Of a stretch of DNA of 64,000 bases, positions 8,400 through 16,987 are shown one piece after another; the stretch's first letter is position 1; each line of letters begins with the position of its first letter. The translations under genes and the position numbers were made by a program. The DNA comes from Janthinobacterium sp. GW458P (GTDB taxonomy: Bacteria > Pseudomonadota > Gammaproteobacteria > Burkholderiales > Burkholderiaceae_D). Where the stretch lies: NCBI RefSeq assembly GCF_002127585.1, contig NZ_NEGZ01000013.1, positions 1 to 64,000 on the forward strand. The letters are read 5' to 3'. The notes under the pieces are model-generated. The model made no database searches and was not told the origin of the DNA. It saw nothing but the letters and a program-made list of their open reading frames with translations.

Positions 8400-8407
8400 T
8401 GAATGCA

Positions 8408-9625
8408 TCAAGCCGGCTGCGCGCCGCCCAGATTCCGGCTGCGGTTTTCCACCAGCACGGAAATGCCGAGCACGACGATGCCGCCGCAGGCCAGCATGGC
8501 GCCCACCCAGCCCGTCGAGCGCAAGCCCATGCCCATGGCGATGGCGATGCCGCCGGCCCAGGCGCCCAGGGCGTTGGCGATGTTGAAGGCGGAATGGTTG
8601 AGGGCGGCGGCCACGGTTTGCGCGTCGCCGGCCACGTCCATCAGGCGCGTCTGCACGGCCGGGGCGACGGCGATGCCGGCGCCGATGGCGAACAGGTTGA
8701 TCGCCGTCAGCCAGACATTGCTGCTGGTATAGGTAAACGCGGCCAGGGCGGCCACGTTCCACAGCAGCACGCCGAAGATCGTCCACAGGCGCGAGCGGTC
8801 GGCCAGCCAGCCGCCGATCAAATTACCGACCGTCATGCCGATACCGATGATGGCCAGCAGGATCGAGATGACGAGGGGCGAGACTTTCGTGATTTCCAGC
8901 AAGGTGGGCGTAATAAATGTGTAGACGGCAAACATGCCGCCGAAGCCGATCGCCACCATCAGCAGGGTCAGCCACACTTGCAGGCGGCGGAACACGCCCA
9001 GTTCGCGGCGCGGGCTCGAATCGCCGGCGGCGACCATGGGCACGAAGATGCGCACCATCAGCATGGTCAATAAACCCAGGGCGGCGACCAGCAAAAAGGC
9101 CGAGCGCCAGCCCAGGGTCTGGCCGATGTAGGTGGCCAGCGGCACGCCGAAGATATTTGCGACGGTGAGGCCCATGAGGACGCGGGCGACGGCCTGGCCG
9201 CGCCGGTCCGGTTCGGCCAGGGCGGCCGCCACCAGGGCTGCCACGCCGAAATACGCGCCATGCGGGATGCCGGCCACGAAGCGGGCCACGACCAGCAAAC
9301 CGTAATTGGGGGCGATGGCGCTGAGCAAGTTGCCGCCAGCGAACATCAGCATCAGGCAGATCAGCATCAGCCGGCGCGGCATGCGCGCCAGGAAGATGGT
9401 GATTAATGGCGCGCCGATGACCACGCCCAGCGCATAGGCGCTGATCATGTGGCTCATCTGGGGCAAGGTCGTGCCCAGGTCGTCGGCCACGACGGGCAGG
9501 ATGCTCATGGAGGCGAATTCGCCCGTGCCGATGGCGAGGCCGCCGATGGCCAGGGCCAGGTCGGCGTATCCGGCGCCAAAAGGCGCGGTGACGCGCGGAA
9601 TCAATGGATCTACAGAGGCGTGCAT
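8408..9625 (-). CDS. MFS transporter (AraJ-like efflux permease)
   Basis: A 405-residue major facilitator protein of the inner membrane, with about twelve hydrophobic segments. The AraJ-type start GTGEFASMSILPVVADDLG follows the first helix. The cytoplasmic loop LARMPRRLMLIC, the RDxxxGR-like block near PDRRGQAVARVL, and the second-half repeat with GGWLADRSRLW are visible. The family exports sugars, arabinosides or drugs. The ATG at 9625 is chosen because the hydrophobic protein starts there; the longer frame to 9871 has a composition unlike a protein. No regulator lies next to it. A 12-of-14 palindrome at 9857-9870 upstream could be an operator. Confidence 0.88.
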   Translation of the reverse strand: MHASVDPLIPRVTAPFGAGYADLALAIGGLAIGTGEFASMSILPVVADDLGTTLPQMSHMISAYALGVVIGAPLITIFLARMPRRLMLICLMLMFAGGNLLSAIAPNYGLLVVARFVAGIPHGAYFGVAALVAAALAEPDRRGQAVARVLMGLTVANIFGVPLATYIGQTLGWRSAFLLVAALGLLTMLMVRIFVPMVAAGDSSPRRELGVFRRLQVWLTLLMVAIGFGGMFAVYTFITPTLLEITKVSPLVISILLAIIGIGMTVGNLIGGWLADRSRLWTIFGVLLWNVAALAAFTYTSSNVWLTAINLFAIGAGIAVAPAVQTRLMDVAGDAQTVAAALNHSAFNIANALGAWAGGIAIAMGMGLRSTGWVGAMLACGGIVVLGISVLVENRSRNLGGAQPA

Positions 9626-10201
9626 GTTCTTATTGGCAGGGTAAGGATAAAACTGGTGAAGTTGCGTGCTGTGGCTCAGCCGCAGGGGTGGCAATGCGCC
9701 ACCGGATGCGAAGTGAAGAAAGGCAAGGAGTAGGAAACCGCCCCGCTTTTCGGGCTGGAAAAGCTGCCCACAGACAATATTGTAAAAGATTCGGGCAAGT
9801 GCTGCCGGGCGGCGGCCAAAATATGCTGCACTGCACACGCCTGCGCTTGCTCTTGTTGTTAACGATAACACGGAATGTATGCGATTCCGCCACGGGGCCG
9901 GCGAAGAAAACCCGGCTGTGGCGGAAATGCTCTTAATTTGCCAGCGCGTGCCGCAGCGCTTTCAATCCCGTCACCCAGATGCCGTGGAGCCGCGCCGTGA
10001 CTTCCTGCTCGCGCACGCAAACCGGCGTGCAGCGGTCCGACCAGGTGACCCGTGCGCCAGCACGCGCCGGCCGGCGTCGTCGTGCGCGCGCTGCCGAGGT
10101 CCAGCTAACGCACGCCGCTGCGGCCGGCCTGGCGCAGGTGAATTTGCGTCCGCTGACGCGGATTTTTCCCTCTACCTTGCCGGAGCAGGGGGCGTGGCCG
10201 T
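9626..10201. other. Gap without a convincing gene
   Basis: This 576-base gap separates the MFS gene and the four-helix membrane gene, both on the minus strand. It holds the MFS promoter region and a 14-base imperfect palindrome at 9857-9870 (TGTTAACGATAACA). The minus-strand reading down to 9933 ends in a protein-like GIWVTGLKALRHALAN, but the rest is Arg-rich and looks frame-disturbed. It could be the remnant of a lost gene. I see no RNA gene or terminator. Confidence 0.4.
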
Positions 10202-10720
10202 CTAGATTTTTCGCGCGCGCTTCAGGCGCAGGGGCAGCCACCACCACAGGCCGATGGTCAGCGAGCCCATCAGCGTGCAGGCGACGATGCCGGCGATGTG
10301 GCCGAAAACCTCGGAAATCACCAGGTTGGTGCCGAGGATGAACGCCAGCGCCAGGCAAAAGGCGCCGCACATCATGATGCGGTCGGCCGTGCGCTTGAAG
10401 CGTTCGCGGTCTTGCAGGGGACGCATGACGCGGTGCTGGATGGCGGGCGCGCTGAGCAGCACCAGGCTGGCCATGGAAAAGAAGAAGGTGGCCAGGAAGA
10501 CGATCTTTTCCGCCTGCACGATCTTCGCGAAGCCGCCATTGAAGGGCAGCAGGAAGAGAAAGGCCGTCAGCGTCTGCGCGCCGGGCAAGAGGATGCGCAG
10601 TTCGCTGAGCAGGTCGGACAGGTCGCCTTCATCCTCGCGCCGCTGCGCGTCCGGTGCTTCGCCTTGTGGCTTGCATCGCGGCTCGTATCGTTGCTTGTGC
10701 TGTTGCGGCGCGTGCGGCAT
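10202..10720 (-). CDS. DUF6328-like small integral membrane protein
   Basis: A 172-residue membrane protein with a hydrophilic N-terminus of about 45 residues and four hydrophobic helices (LTAFLFLLPFN, IVFLATFFFSMASLVLL, GAFCLALAFILG, IAGIVACTLMGSLTIGLWWW) before a basic tail. The pattern, including LSELRILLPGAQTLTAFLF and QHRVMRPLQDRERFKR, matches what I recall for DUF6328, a family of unknown function. The ATG at 10720 is preceded by AGGA at seven bases. It stands alone between a gap and a small HhH gene. Confidence 0.72.
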   Translation of the reverse strand: MPHAPQQHKQRYEPRCKPQGEAPDAQRREDEGDLSDLLSELRILLPGAQTLTAFLFLLPFNGGFAKIVQAEKIVFLATFFFSMASLVLLSAPAIQHRVMRPLQDRERFKRTADRIMMCGAFCLALAFILGTNLVISEVFGHIAGIVACTLMGSLTIGLWWWLPLRLKRARKI

Positions 10721-10905
10721 GGCGTCATCCTGATGGTGGCAATGCGCCCAGTCTACGCGCGGGCGCCGGCGCCGACTGTGGGCGTGCGCACCTTCGCCGC
10801 CATTGCGCGATCCCTGGCTGGGCCTTGCCGCCCCAGCGGGCCGCGGCGGCGTCAGGCGGAGCGCGGCGTGGAGACGGGCTTGTCCGCCGTCGTGGCCGCC
10901 ACATG

Positions 10906-10931
10906 AAAAAGCCCGCCGGCAAGGGCGGGCT
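10906..10931 (-). terminator. Rho-independent terminator of the HhH gene
   Basis: An eight-base stem (AGCCCGCC with GGCGGGCT, six-base loop) is followed on the minus strand by a run of five T. It lies 34 bases after the stop of the 70-residue HhH protein. Confidence 0.85.
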
Positions 10932-10964
10932 GCGCTGGCGGGCCGGCCTGGGGCAAGGCCGCTC

Positions 10965-11177
10965 TTATTCTTCCGTATCGGCCAGGGTGACGATGGCGCG
11001 CGCCCACTTCGAGTATTTCAGGTTGGCCAGGTCGCGCACGGTCTTGATATTGAATGCCTGCTTGAGGAGCTCCGCATCCTTCTCGCTCACGCCTTGCAGC
11101 GCATCGACAGGCGCATCGGCGATTTCCTTGAACGTCTTTTTTTCGTAGGCCTTGTCTACCGCTTTATTGATGTTCAT
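10965..11177 (-). CDS. Small helix-hairpin-helix protein
   Basis: A 70-residue protein with one helix-hairpin-helix-like segment (VDALQGVSEKDAELLKQAF followed by IKTVRDLANL), the type of fold seen in DUF4332 and DNA-binding HhH units. It is basic at the N-terminus and acidic at the end. It starts at an ATG with GAGGAG about eight bases upstream and is followed by a good terminator, so it is a complete monocistronic gene. I know similar short proteins as conserved in Burkholderiales, but no function has been shown. The fold suggests non-specific DNA binding or protein contact. Confidence 0.78.
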   Translation of the reverse strand: MNINKAVDKAYEKKTFKEIADAPVDALQGVSEKDAELLKQAFNIKTVRDLANLKYSKWARAIVTLADTEE

Positions 11178-11437
11178 GTATTGATACTCCTCAGTAAGTA
11201 GGAAAATTTATTCTACACGGTTTTGCAAATCGTCAATTTCCGCTTGCATGTTGTATCGAACTAAATATGATGGAGGTGGGAGGCTGCTGCCGAGCCTGTT
11301 TTTGAGTCGCCCGTCAAATTGTAAATATGGCATTATAATTATTCATAGTATAATTATTGCCCGTGTCGGCGAATTGTCGCCGGCCAAACCGGACGCCGCT
11401 GCGCGCGGCACTAAATGACAGCGTTCAGGAGATTACG

Positions 11438-11857
11438 ATGAGTTTGCTAGACCAACTTGCAGGACAGGCAATGAGCGCTTTGGGCAACAAGGGCGCGGAG
11501 GGGGAAGCCCCGTCGGGACTGATGGCCAGCGTGATGGACCTGGTCAACCAGCATGGCGGCTTGCCCGGCCTGCTGCAGAAATTCCAGGAAAGCGGACTCG
11601 GCGACCAGGTGGCCAGCTGGATCGGCACCGGCGCGAACGCGCCCGTCTCCGGCGAGCAGATCAAGGATGCGCTGGGCGCCGACACGATCACCGAGATCGC
11701 CGCAAAAGCGGGCGTCGCCCCGGACGCGGCCTCGGGCGGCCTGGCGGCCCTGCTGCCGCAGCTGATCGACAAGCTGACGCCGAACGGTCAGGTACCGGAA
11801 GGCAATGACCTCGTCAGCCAGGGCTTGAATATGCTCAAGGGCAAGATCTTCGGTTGA
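11438..11857 (+). CDS. YidB family protein (DUF937)
   Basis: A 139-residue protein of the DUF937/YidB group. The family features are the start SLLDQLAGQAMSALG, the MDLVNQHGGLPGLLQKF repeat, DQVASWIGTGANAPVS and the LPQLIDKLTPNG C-terminal block. The cellular role is unknown. The ATG at 11438 has AGGAG seven bases upstream. Two TATAAT boxes at 11334-11339 and 11349-11354 lie upstream in an AT-rich patch and probably mark the promoter, although neither has a good -35 box. A strong terminator follows at 11878. Confidence 0.9.
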   Translation: MSLLDQLAGQAMSALGNKGAEGEAPSGLMASVMDLVNQHGGLPGLLQKFQESGLGDQVASWIGTGANAPVSGEQIKDALGADTITEIAAKAGVAPDAASGGLAALLPQLIDKLTPNGQVPEGNDLVSQGLNMLKGKIFG

Positions 11858-11877
11858 TACTCATTGCCGCAGAACTC

Positions 11878-11908
11878 AAAAAACCTCGCAGCGATGCGAG
11901 GTTTTTTT
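11878..11908 (+). terminator. Rho-independent terminator of the YidB gene
   Basis: The stem CCTCGCA/TGCGAGG with a four-base loop is flanked by six A and seven T, so it can work in both directions. It lies 20 bases after the yidB-like stop. Confidence 0.92.
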
Positions 11909-12048
11909 ATGCGGATTATGTTTTTTTGTATCTTGCATGCGAAGAAGGAACGTCTGCACAACGCCCGGGGCCAGGCGCCGCCCGGAAGACAGTCCGCGAG
12001 TACGGCGCAGGACAAGAGTAAGCCCGGCAACAACGCCACGGGCGTTTT

Positions 12049-13164
12049 TCAGGCGGCGGCCATCATGCCCAGGCGCTGCGCCATGTATGCTGGTTCGCAG
12101 GTCAGCCTTGCCGTGCTCCCCTCGACCAGATACGAGCAGTAGCGGCGCCGCTCGGCGCTGCCGCCGCGCCGTTCCATCAACTCTCCCAGCATGGCGACGG
12201 CGTCCGCGGCCATCTTCTGCACGGGCTGGCGCAGGGTGGTGATGTCGTAGCTGAGCCAGCCCGACGCTTCCAGCGCGTCGAAGCCGGCCACGGACATCTG
12301 CAGCGGCACCTGGATGCCCATCTGGTGGCGCGCCGTGTCCAGGCAGCCGATGGCCATGATGTCGTTGCCGCAGATGACGGCGTCCGGCACGCGGCCCAGG
12401 CGGTCGATGACCTTGCGCAAGCCGCGCCCGCCGCTGGCGTAATCATAATTGCCGCTGACGACGATGGGGGCGGGCAAGCCCAGCGTGAACAGCCGGTCCA
12501 GCACGCCCGCCTTGCGCTCCTGGGCAACGGCCGAGTCGCCGGGGCCGTCGATGACGGCGAACTGGCGGTGGCCGGCCTCGGCCAGGCGCGACACGAGCAG
12601 GCGCGCCGCTTCCGCCTGGTCGCACAGCACGGCGTGCACGGCGTGCTCGCGGGGACTGCGGTTGAACAGCACCAGCGGCACGTCGCGGCGGGCGAACTCG
12701 GCCATCTGCTCGTCGGACAGGCCGGCGGCCACGATGGCGCCGTCCACCTGGTATTGCCACACATCGCCGAGTATCCTGCCGACGTCCGCCTCGCGCTCCA
12801 GCGTAAACAGCAGCAAACGCTTGCCCTGGCGGGCGATCTGCTGGCTCAGGTCGGACAGCACTTGCGGATAATACAGATTGGCCAGGTTGGAAATGATGAC
12901 GGCTACCAGGTTCGAGCGCCGCGTGATCAGGCTGCGCGCGGCCGCGTTGGGGATGTAGTCGAGGCGGATGGCCGCCTGCATGACCTTGGCGTGGGTGGCC
13001 GGCGAAATGCTGGCGCCGGGCTTGAAGCAGCGCGACACGGCCGACTGCGACACGCCGGCCAGCAGGGCCACGTCATACGAGGTCACGCGCCTTCCGGCGC
13101 TGGGCGGGACGCGGGTGGCGGGGATGGTGCCGGGCGTCCGGGCTACAGTATTCTTTTTTCGCAT
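12049..13164 (-). CDS. LacI family transcriptional regulator
   Basis: A 371-residue repressor. The LacI helix-turn-helix lies at about residues 28-50 (VTSYDVALLAGVSQSAVSRC) and is followed by a hinge helix (PNAAARSLITRRSNLVAVII). The periplasmic-binding-protein-like effector domain contains VDGAIVAAGLSDEQ, CGNDIMAIGCLDTAR and SVAGFDALE. Ligand unknown, usually a sugar or sugar acid. I use the ATG at 13164; a TTG at 13191 has a better ribosome site (AGGA, five bases) and may be the true start. A perfect 14-base palindrome about 95 bases upstream fits a LacI operator and suggests autoregulation. No transporter or catabolic gene is adjacent. Confidence 0.88.
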   Translation of the reverse strand: MRKKNTVARTPGTIPATRVPPSAGRRVTSYDVALLAGVSQSAVSRCFKPGASISPATHAKVMQAAIRLDYIPNAAARSLITRRSNLVAVIISNLANLYYPQVLSDLSQQIARQGKRLLLFTLEREADVGRILGDVWQYQVDGAIVAAGLSDEQMAEFARRDVPLVLFNRSPREHAVHAVLCDQAEAARLLVSRLAEAGHRQFAVIDGPGDSAVAQERKAGVLDRLFTLGLPAPIVVSGNYDYASGGRGLRKVIDRLGRVPDAVICGNDIMAIGCLDTARHQMGIQVPLQMSVAGFDALEASGWLSYDITTLRQPVQKMAADAVAMLGELMERRGGSAERRRYCSYLVEGSTARLTCEPAYMAQRLGMMAAA

Positions 13165-13257
13165 ATTGGTCTGGCAAGCAACCTGTCTCAAAGTATTCCT
13201 GCAGGCCCGGCCGCTTGTGGCGGCCCGGGCGGGGAGAAATGAGCATAGCGTAAAAGA

Positions 13258-13271
13258 TTGCCATATGGCAA
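13258..13271. promoter_or_regulatory. Candidate LacI-family operator
   Basis: TTGCCATATGGCAA is a perfect 14-base palindrome in the upstream region of the LacI-type gene. A single ATGGCAA half site recurs downstream of it near 13310. LacI-family operators are usually palindromes of this size, so this is a plausible autoregulatory site. Confidence 0.55.
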
Positions 13272-13353
13272 GACTGTTTTCTTATCCATGTTGCAAAAAA
13301 TTTGATTTAATGGCAAGTGGTATGCATGCCGCGGCCCCAGCCCGATTCCCCGT

Positions 13354-14676
13354 TCAATCGGCGCTGTCGCAGGGGCCGCTGCCGTAGGGGCTGTCGCGCC
13401 CCGGCGGCGGCACGCGGCGTTCGCTGAAGTCCTTGGCCAGCGTGGCCAGCGGCAGGGCCGCCGTGGCGCTCGCTTCCGTGCCGCTCACCGTGGCCCGCAC
13501 GGTCAGTGCCACTTGCACCCAGGAACCATAGTTACGGGGATAGCTGACGGTGACGGTGGCCATGCCCAGGGCATCGCTTACGCCGCTGGCGCTGACGGTC
13601 AGTGGTATGCCCGGGTCCAGCACGCCGTTGCCATTGCTGTCGTAGGCGGCGTCGTAGATGCCGTTGCGCAGCACGTCTTCGTTGGCGCAGCTGTAGTGGG
13701 GCAGGGCCAGGCGCCACACGCCCGTGTCGGGGAATTCGGGCTTGTCCGGCTGCCACACATAATATCCCTTGGCATAGCGGCTGGGCCAGGCGGCGGCCGT
13801 GACGGCGACGCCGGGGACGGCGTTGCCGGCGCTGTCGGAGATGAACACGGAAAACTCCTGCTGCAGCACGCTGGCCGAGTATTCGCGCACCTGATTGCCA
13901 GTCCCCAGCCTGATCGACAGGGCCTGGCGCGCCACCGTCAGGCGCACGAGGGCCGTGGCCGCCGCCTGCGTGGCGCCCTCGATGCGCGCCTGGAGCAGTA
14001 CGCCGTCCCTGCCGCTGTCGGCCGGGCCCGCCACGTAGCTGGCGCGCGCCAGGCCGTCGCTGCCCGTCGGCACGGCCCCCGCCTGCCGCAGGTAGCTGCC
14101 GCTGGGGTCGCTCAAGATGCTAAATACGACGGGCGCATTCTTGACGAGGTTGTTTGCCGGGCCGTCGCGCACCACGGCGCCGATGGTGCTCATGCTGGTG
14201 CTGGCGTTGTCGGCGGTACCCGCGCCATTGGCGCGCAGCACGGCCGGTTCCGCCTGCACGGCCAGCTTGCTGGCGCCGCTCAGGGGCGCGACGAATTCCA
14301 GCCGCGTCTGCGCCGAGGGGCCGCCCGCCACGGCCGCCGTGACGGTGGCCACGCCCGTGTTGGCGGACTGGATATAGCTGCGCGGCAAATTGCCATTGTT
14401 AAAGATCAAGCTGGCGGGCAGGGCCTGGCTGCAGGCGCTGTCGCCGAACAGGCTGCCGCGCGTGGTGGACAGGCTGGCGCTGCCGGACTGCGCCACGCCC
14501 GCCTTGTCGTAGCGCGCGTCGATGGCCTGGCAGGCCAGCGTGGCGATCTCGGGCAGCACGTCCGCGCCGCCGGCGTCCTGGCCCACGGCCGGCGTCAGGT
14601 GCAGGTCAGGGAGCAGGCGGCGCAAGGGGGCGAGGGGCACGACGGATCTCCGGGAGTTTGCCGAGTTGCATGGCAT
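13354..14676 (-). CDS. Bacterial Ig-like domain protein, probably lacking its N-terminus
   Basis: A 440-residue protein made of bacterial Ig-like (invasin/intimin type) beta domains. Repeated features are the Thr/Val/Ala-rich strands with VATVTAAVAGG, SDGLARASYVAG and ALGMATVTVSY, which recur with the spacing of such modules. A cysteine pair and a Ca-binding-like DSNGNGVLDPG loop lie near the end. Ig-like proteins normally sit on the cell surface after export, yet this one has no signal peptide; its first 30 residues are Arg/Pro-rich and unlike a secretion signal. The 5' end of a longer gene may have been lost, or an upstream frameshift may hide it. Start choice is weak (ATG 14676, GTG 14679 or TTG 14685). 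Confidence 0.65.
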   Translation of the reverse strand: MPCNSANSRRSVVPLAPLRRLLPDLHLTPAVGQDAGGADVLPEIATLACQAIDARYDKAGVAQSGSASLSTTRGSLFGDSACSQALPASLIFNNGNLPRSYIQSANTGVATVTAAVAGGPSAQTRLEFVAPLSGASKLAVQAEPAVLRANGAGTADNASTSMSTIGAVVRDGPANNLVKNAPVVFSILSDPSGSYLRQAGAVPTGSDGLARASYVAGPADSGRDGVLLQARIEGATQAAATALVRLTVARQALSIRLGTGNQVREYSASVLQQEFSVFISDSAGNAVPGVAVTAAAWPSRYAKGYYVWQPDKPEFPDTGVWRLALPHYSCANEDVLRNGIYDAAYDSNGNGVLDPGIPLTVSASGVSDALGMATVTVSYPRNYGSWVQVALTVRATVSGTEASATAALPLATLAKDFSERRVPPPGRDSPYGSGPCDSAD

Positions 14677-14817
14677 CACTCCCAAGAGTAGCTTTTGCGC
14701 GCGGCGGGTACTTGATGCAGAGCAAGTTTGTTGTCTGGTTAGCGGCGCAAGTATTTTTCTGGTGCAATGGCGCCCATTCTGATAACATAACGCCCCTTTA
14801 TTCAGGGAAGGGTCGAC

Positions 14818-16068
14818 ATGGCCAATGCTTGCGGCGTCGATTTCGGCACGTCAAATTCCACGGTAGGCTGGGCGCGTCCCGGGCAGAGCACCATGCTTGG
14901 CCTGGAAGATGGCAAGACGACCTTACCGTCCGTCGTCTTCTTCAATGCGGAAGACGAGGAAGTCAGTTTTGGCCGCGCGGCGCTGGCCGGCTATCTGGCC
15001 GGCTACGAGGGGCGCTTGATGCGCTCGCTGAAAAGCTTGCTGGGCACCAGTCTCATCGATGGCCAGACGGAAGTGGGCGGCCGCGCGCTGCCGTTCCGCC
15101 TGCTGCTGTCGCAATTCATCGGCGAAGTCAAGCGCCGCGCCGAGCAGTCCGCCGGCCGCGAATTCACCTCGGCCGTGTTCGGCCGTCCCGTCTTCTTTAT
15201 CGACGACAATGCGCAGGCCGACCAGCTGGCGCAGGACACGCTGGCCGAAGTGGCCCGTTCCGTCGGCTTCAAGGACGTCGCTTTCCAGTTCGAGCCGATC
15301 GCCGCCGCCTTCGACTACGAGTCGCAAATCGACAGGGAAGAGCTGGTGCTGATCGCCGACATCGGCGGCGGCACGTCCGACTTTTCGCTCGTGCGCCTGT
15401 CGCCCGAGCGGGCGAAGAAGGCCGAGCGCCGCGACGACATCCTCGCCACGGGCGGCGTGCACATCGGCGGCACGGACTTCGATAAATACCTGAGCCTGTC
15501 TTCCGTCATGCCTTTGCTCGGCTATGGCAGCCGCCTGCACAACAATAGCGAAGTGCCGTCCAGCTATTATTTCAACCTGGCCACCTGGCATACGATCAAC
15601 CTGGCCTATACCAAGAAAATCTGGGTGCAGCTGGCCGACGTATGCCGCGATGCGCGCGAACAGGACAAAGTGAAGCGGCTGCAAACGCTGATCGACGAGC
15701 GGGCCGGCCACTGGCTGGCCATGAAGGTGGAAGAGGGCAAGATTGCCCTGTCCGACGCGGCCGAAGTGCAGCTGGAGCTGGACCGTTTGTCGCCCGCGCA
15801 AAGCCTGCTGCTCAAACGCGCGCAATTCGACGACGCCATCGGCCACCTGTGCGGTTCCGTGGAAGAAACCGTGCTGCGCCTGCTGCGCGACGCGGGCGTG
15901 GCGCCCGAAGCCGTCGACACCGTGTTCTTCACGGGCGGCTCTTCCGGCGTGCGCTTGCTGCGCGAAAAGATCGCCGCCCTGGTGCCGGCCGCGCGCAAGG
16001 TCGAAGGCGATTTGTTCGGCAGCATCGGCGCGGGCCTGGCGCTGGACGCCGTGCGCAAGTTCGGCTGA
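14818..16068 (+). CDS. yegD: Hsp70-family chaperone-like protein YegD
   Basis: A 416-residue actin-fold ATPase of the Hsp70 superfamily that lacks the substrate-binding half of DnaK. The phosphate 1 motif GVDFGTSNSTVGW opens the protein. Phosphate 2 appears as IADIGGGTSDFSLVRL, and the adenosine motif as FTGGSSGVRLLREKI near the end. The length fits YegD. Its client and partners are unknown. The ATG at 14818 follows a GGGAAGGG ribosome-binding stretch. The exonuclease gene follows after about 85 bases in the same direction, so they may be co-transcribed. An Ig-like gene lies divergently upstream. Confidence 0.9.
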   Translation: MANACGVDFGTSNSTVGWARPGQSTMLGLEDGKTTLPSVVFFNAEDEEVSFGRAALAGYLAGYEGRLMRSLKSLLGTSLIDGQTEVGGRALPFRLLLSQFIGEVKRRAEQSAGREFTSAVFGRPVFFIDDNAQADQLAQDTLAEVARSVGFKDVAFQFEPIAAAFDYESQIDREELVLIADIGGGTSDFSLVRLSPERAKKAERRDDILATGGVHIGGTDFDKYLSLSSVMPLLGYGSRLHNNSEVPSSYYFNLATWHTINLAYTKKIWVQLADVCRDAREQDKVKRLQTLIDERAGHWLAMKVEEGKIALSDAAEVQLELDRLSPAQSLLLKRAQFDDAIGHLCGSVEETVLRLLRDAGVAPEAVDTVFFTGGSSGVRLLREKIAALVPAARKVEGDLFGSIGAGLALDAVRKFG

Positions 16069-16152
16069 TAAAATGTGCATGGCGGCGTAGCCGCGCCTTG
16101 CCCTGCGCATGGTATCGATACCTCCACTGTTGCACCCATGAAAGAGCGCCCC

Positions 16153-16782
16153 ATGCATGTATTTGACAAACCGATCGTCATGATCGACTTCGAGACGACC
16201 GGCCTGTCTCCCGACATGGGCGACCGCATCACGGAAGTGGCGGCGCTGCGCATCGAGGGCGGGCAGATCACGGACCGCTATGTGACCCTGATCAACTGCA
16301 ATGCGCGTATTCCCTCGTTCATCACGGGCTTGACGGGCATCACCCAGGCCATGGTGGACCAGGCGCCGCCCGTGGCCGAAGTCGTGCCGCAGTTGCTCGA
16401 CTTTATAGGCAGCGACGCCTTGTCGGCGCACAATGCCAGCTTCGATGAAAAATTCCTGCGCGCGGAAAGCGCCAGGCTGAACCTGACGCCGGCGCACGCG
16501 TCGCTCGTGTGTTCCTTGAAACTGTCGCGCCGCGTGTTTCCCGGCCTGTCCAGCTACAAGCTGGGCTTGCTGTCTGGCCAGCTGGGCATCGCCTTCAGGA
16601 GCGCCGCCCACAGGGCCGAGTCCGATGCGGAAGTGGCGGCGCAAGTGCTGATTCATATCGGCCGCCACCTGCGCAGCAACTACGGCATCGCCGACCTCGA
16701 CGCCGACCTGCTCGTGTCGCTGAACAAGCTGGCGGCGGCGAAAGTGCCGCAATTCCTGCAAAAGCACCCGTCGCGCCGATAG
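16153..16782 (+). CDS. 3'-5' exonuclease, DEDDh family (DnaQ-like)
   Basis: A 209-residue exonuclease related to the DNA polymerase III epsilon subunit. Exo I is IDFETTG (Asp and Glu), Exo II is SAHNASFDEKFLR, and Exo III epsilon is HRAESDAEVAAQVL with the final His and Asp, so all catalytic residues are present. The ATG at 16153 is chosen because AAAGAG lies six bases upstream; a longer reading from 16075 or 16138 is possible. The protein is a stand-alone nuclease without a polymerase or GIY-YIG fusion. It may serve in repair or RNA/DNA end trimming. It lies downstream of yegD. Confidence 0.9.
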   Translation: MHVFDKPIVMIDFETTGLSPDMGDRITEVAALRIEGGQITDRYVTLINCNARIPSFITGLTGITQAMVDQAPPVAEVVPQLLDFIGSDALSAHNASFDEKFLRAESARLNLTPAHASLVCSLKLSRRVFPGLSSYKLGLLSGQLGIAFRSAAHRAESDAEVAAQVLIHIGRHLRSNYGIADLDADLLVSLNKLAAAKVPQFLQKHPSRR

Positions 16783-16987
16783 TGGCCGCCGCGCGCCGGT
16801 TCCGGCGTGCACTATCCCATGCCCCCCAAGCGGACTCATCAAATTGATATAATTTTGTTATTTCTTTTGAGTTCGCTCAAGTCCTTCGCGCCCATCGAAT
16901 TTACAATTTAAGCAACACACGATTTCGCCGCCCCGGGCCGCCGTTTTGCGCGTGCTGCCGGCAAGCGCAATGTGGATGGGGGCGCAC

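Noticed and set aside
14923-16842. 639-residue minus-strand frame across yegD and the exonuclease
   Set aside because: Both plus-strand genes have intact motifs; the antisense product has low-complexity composition.
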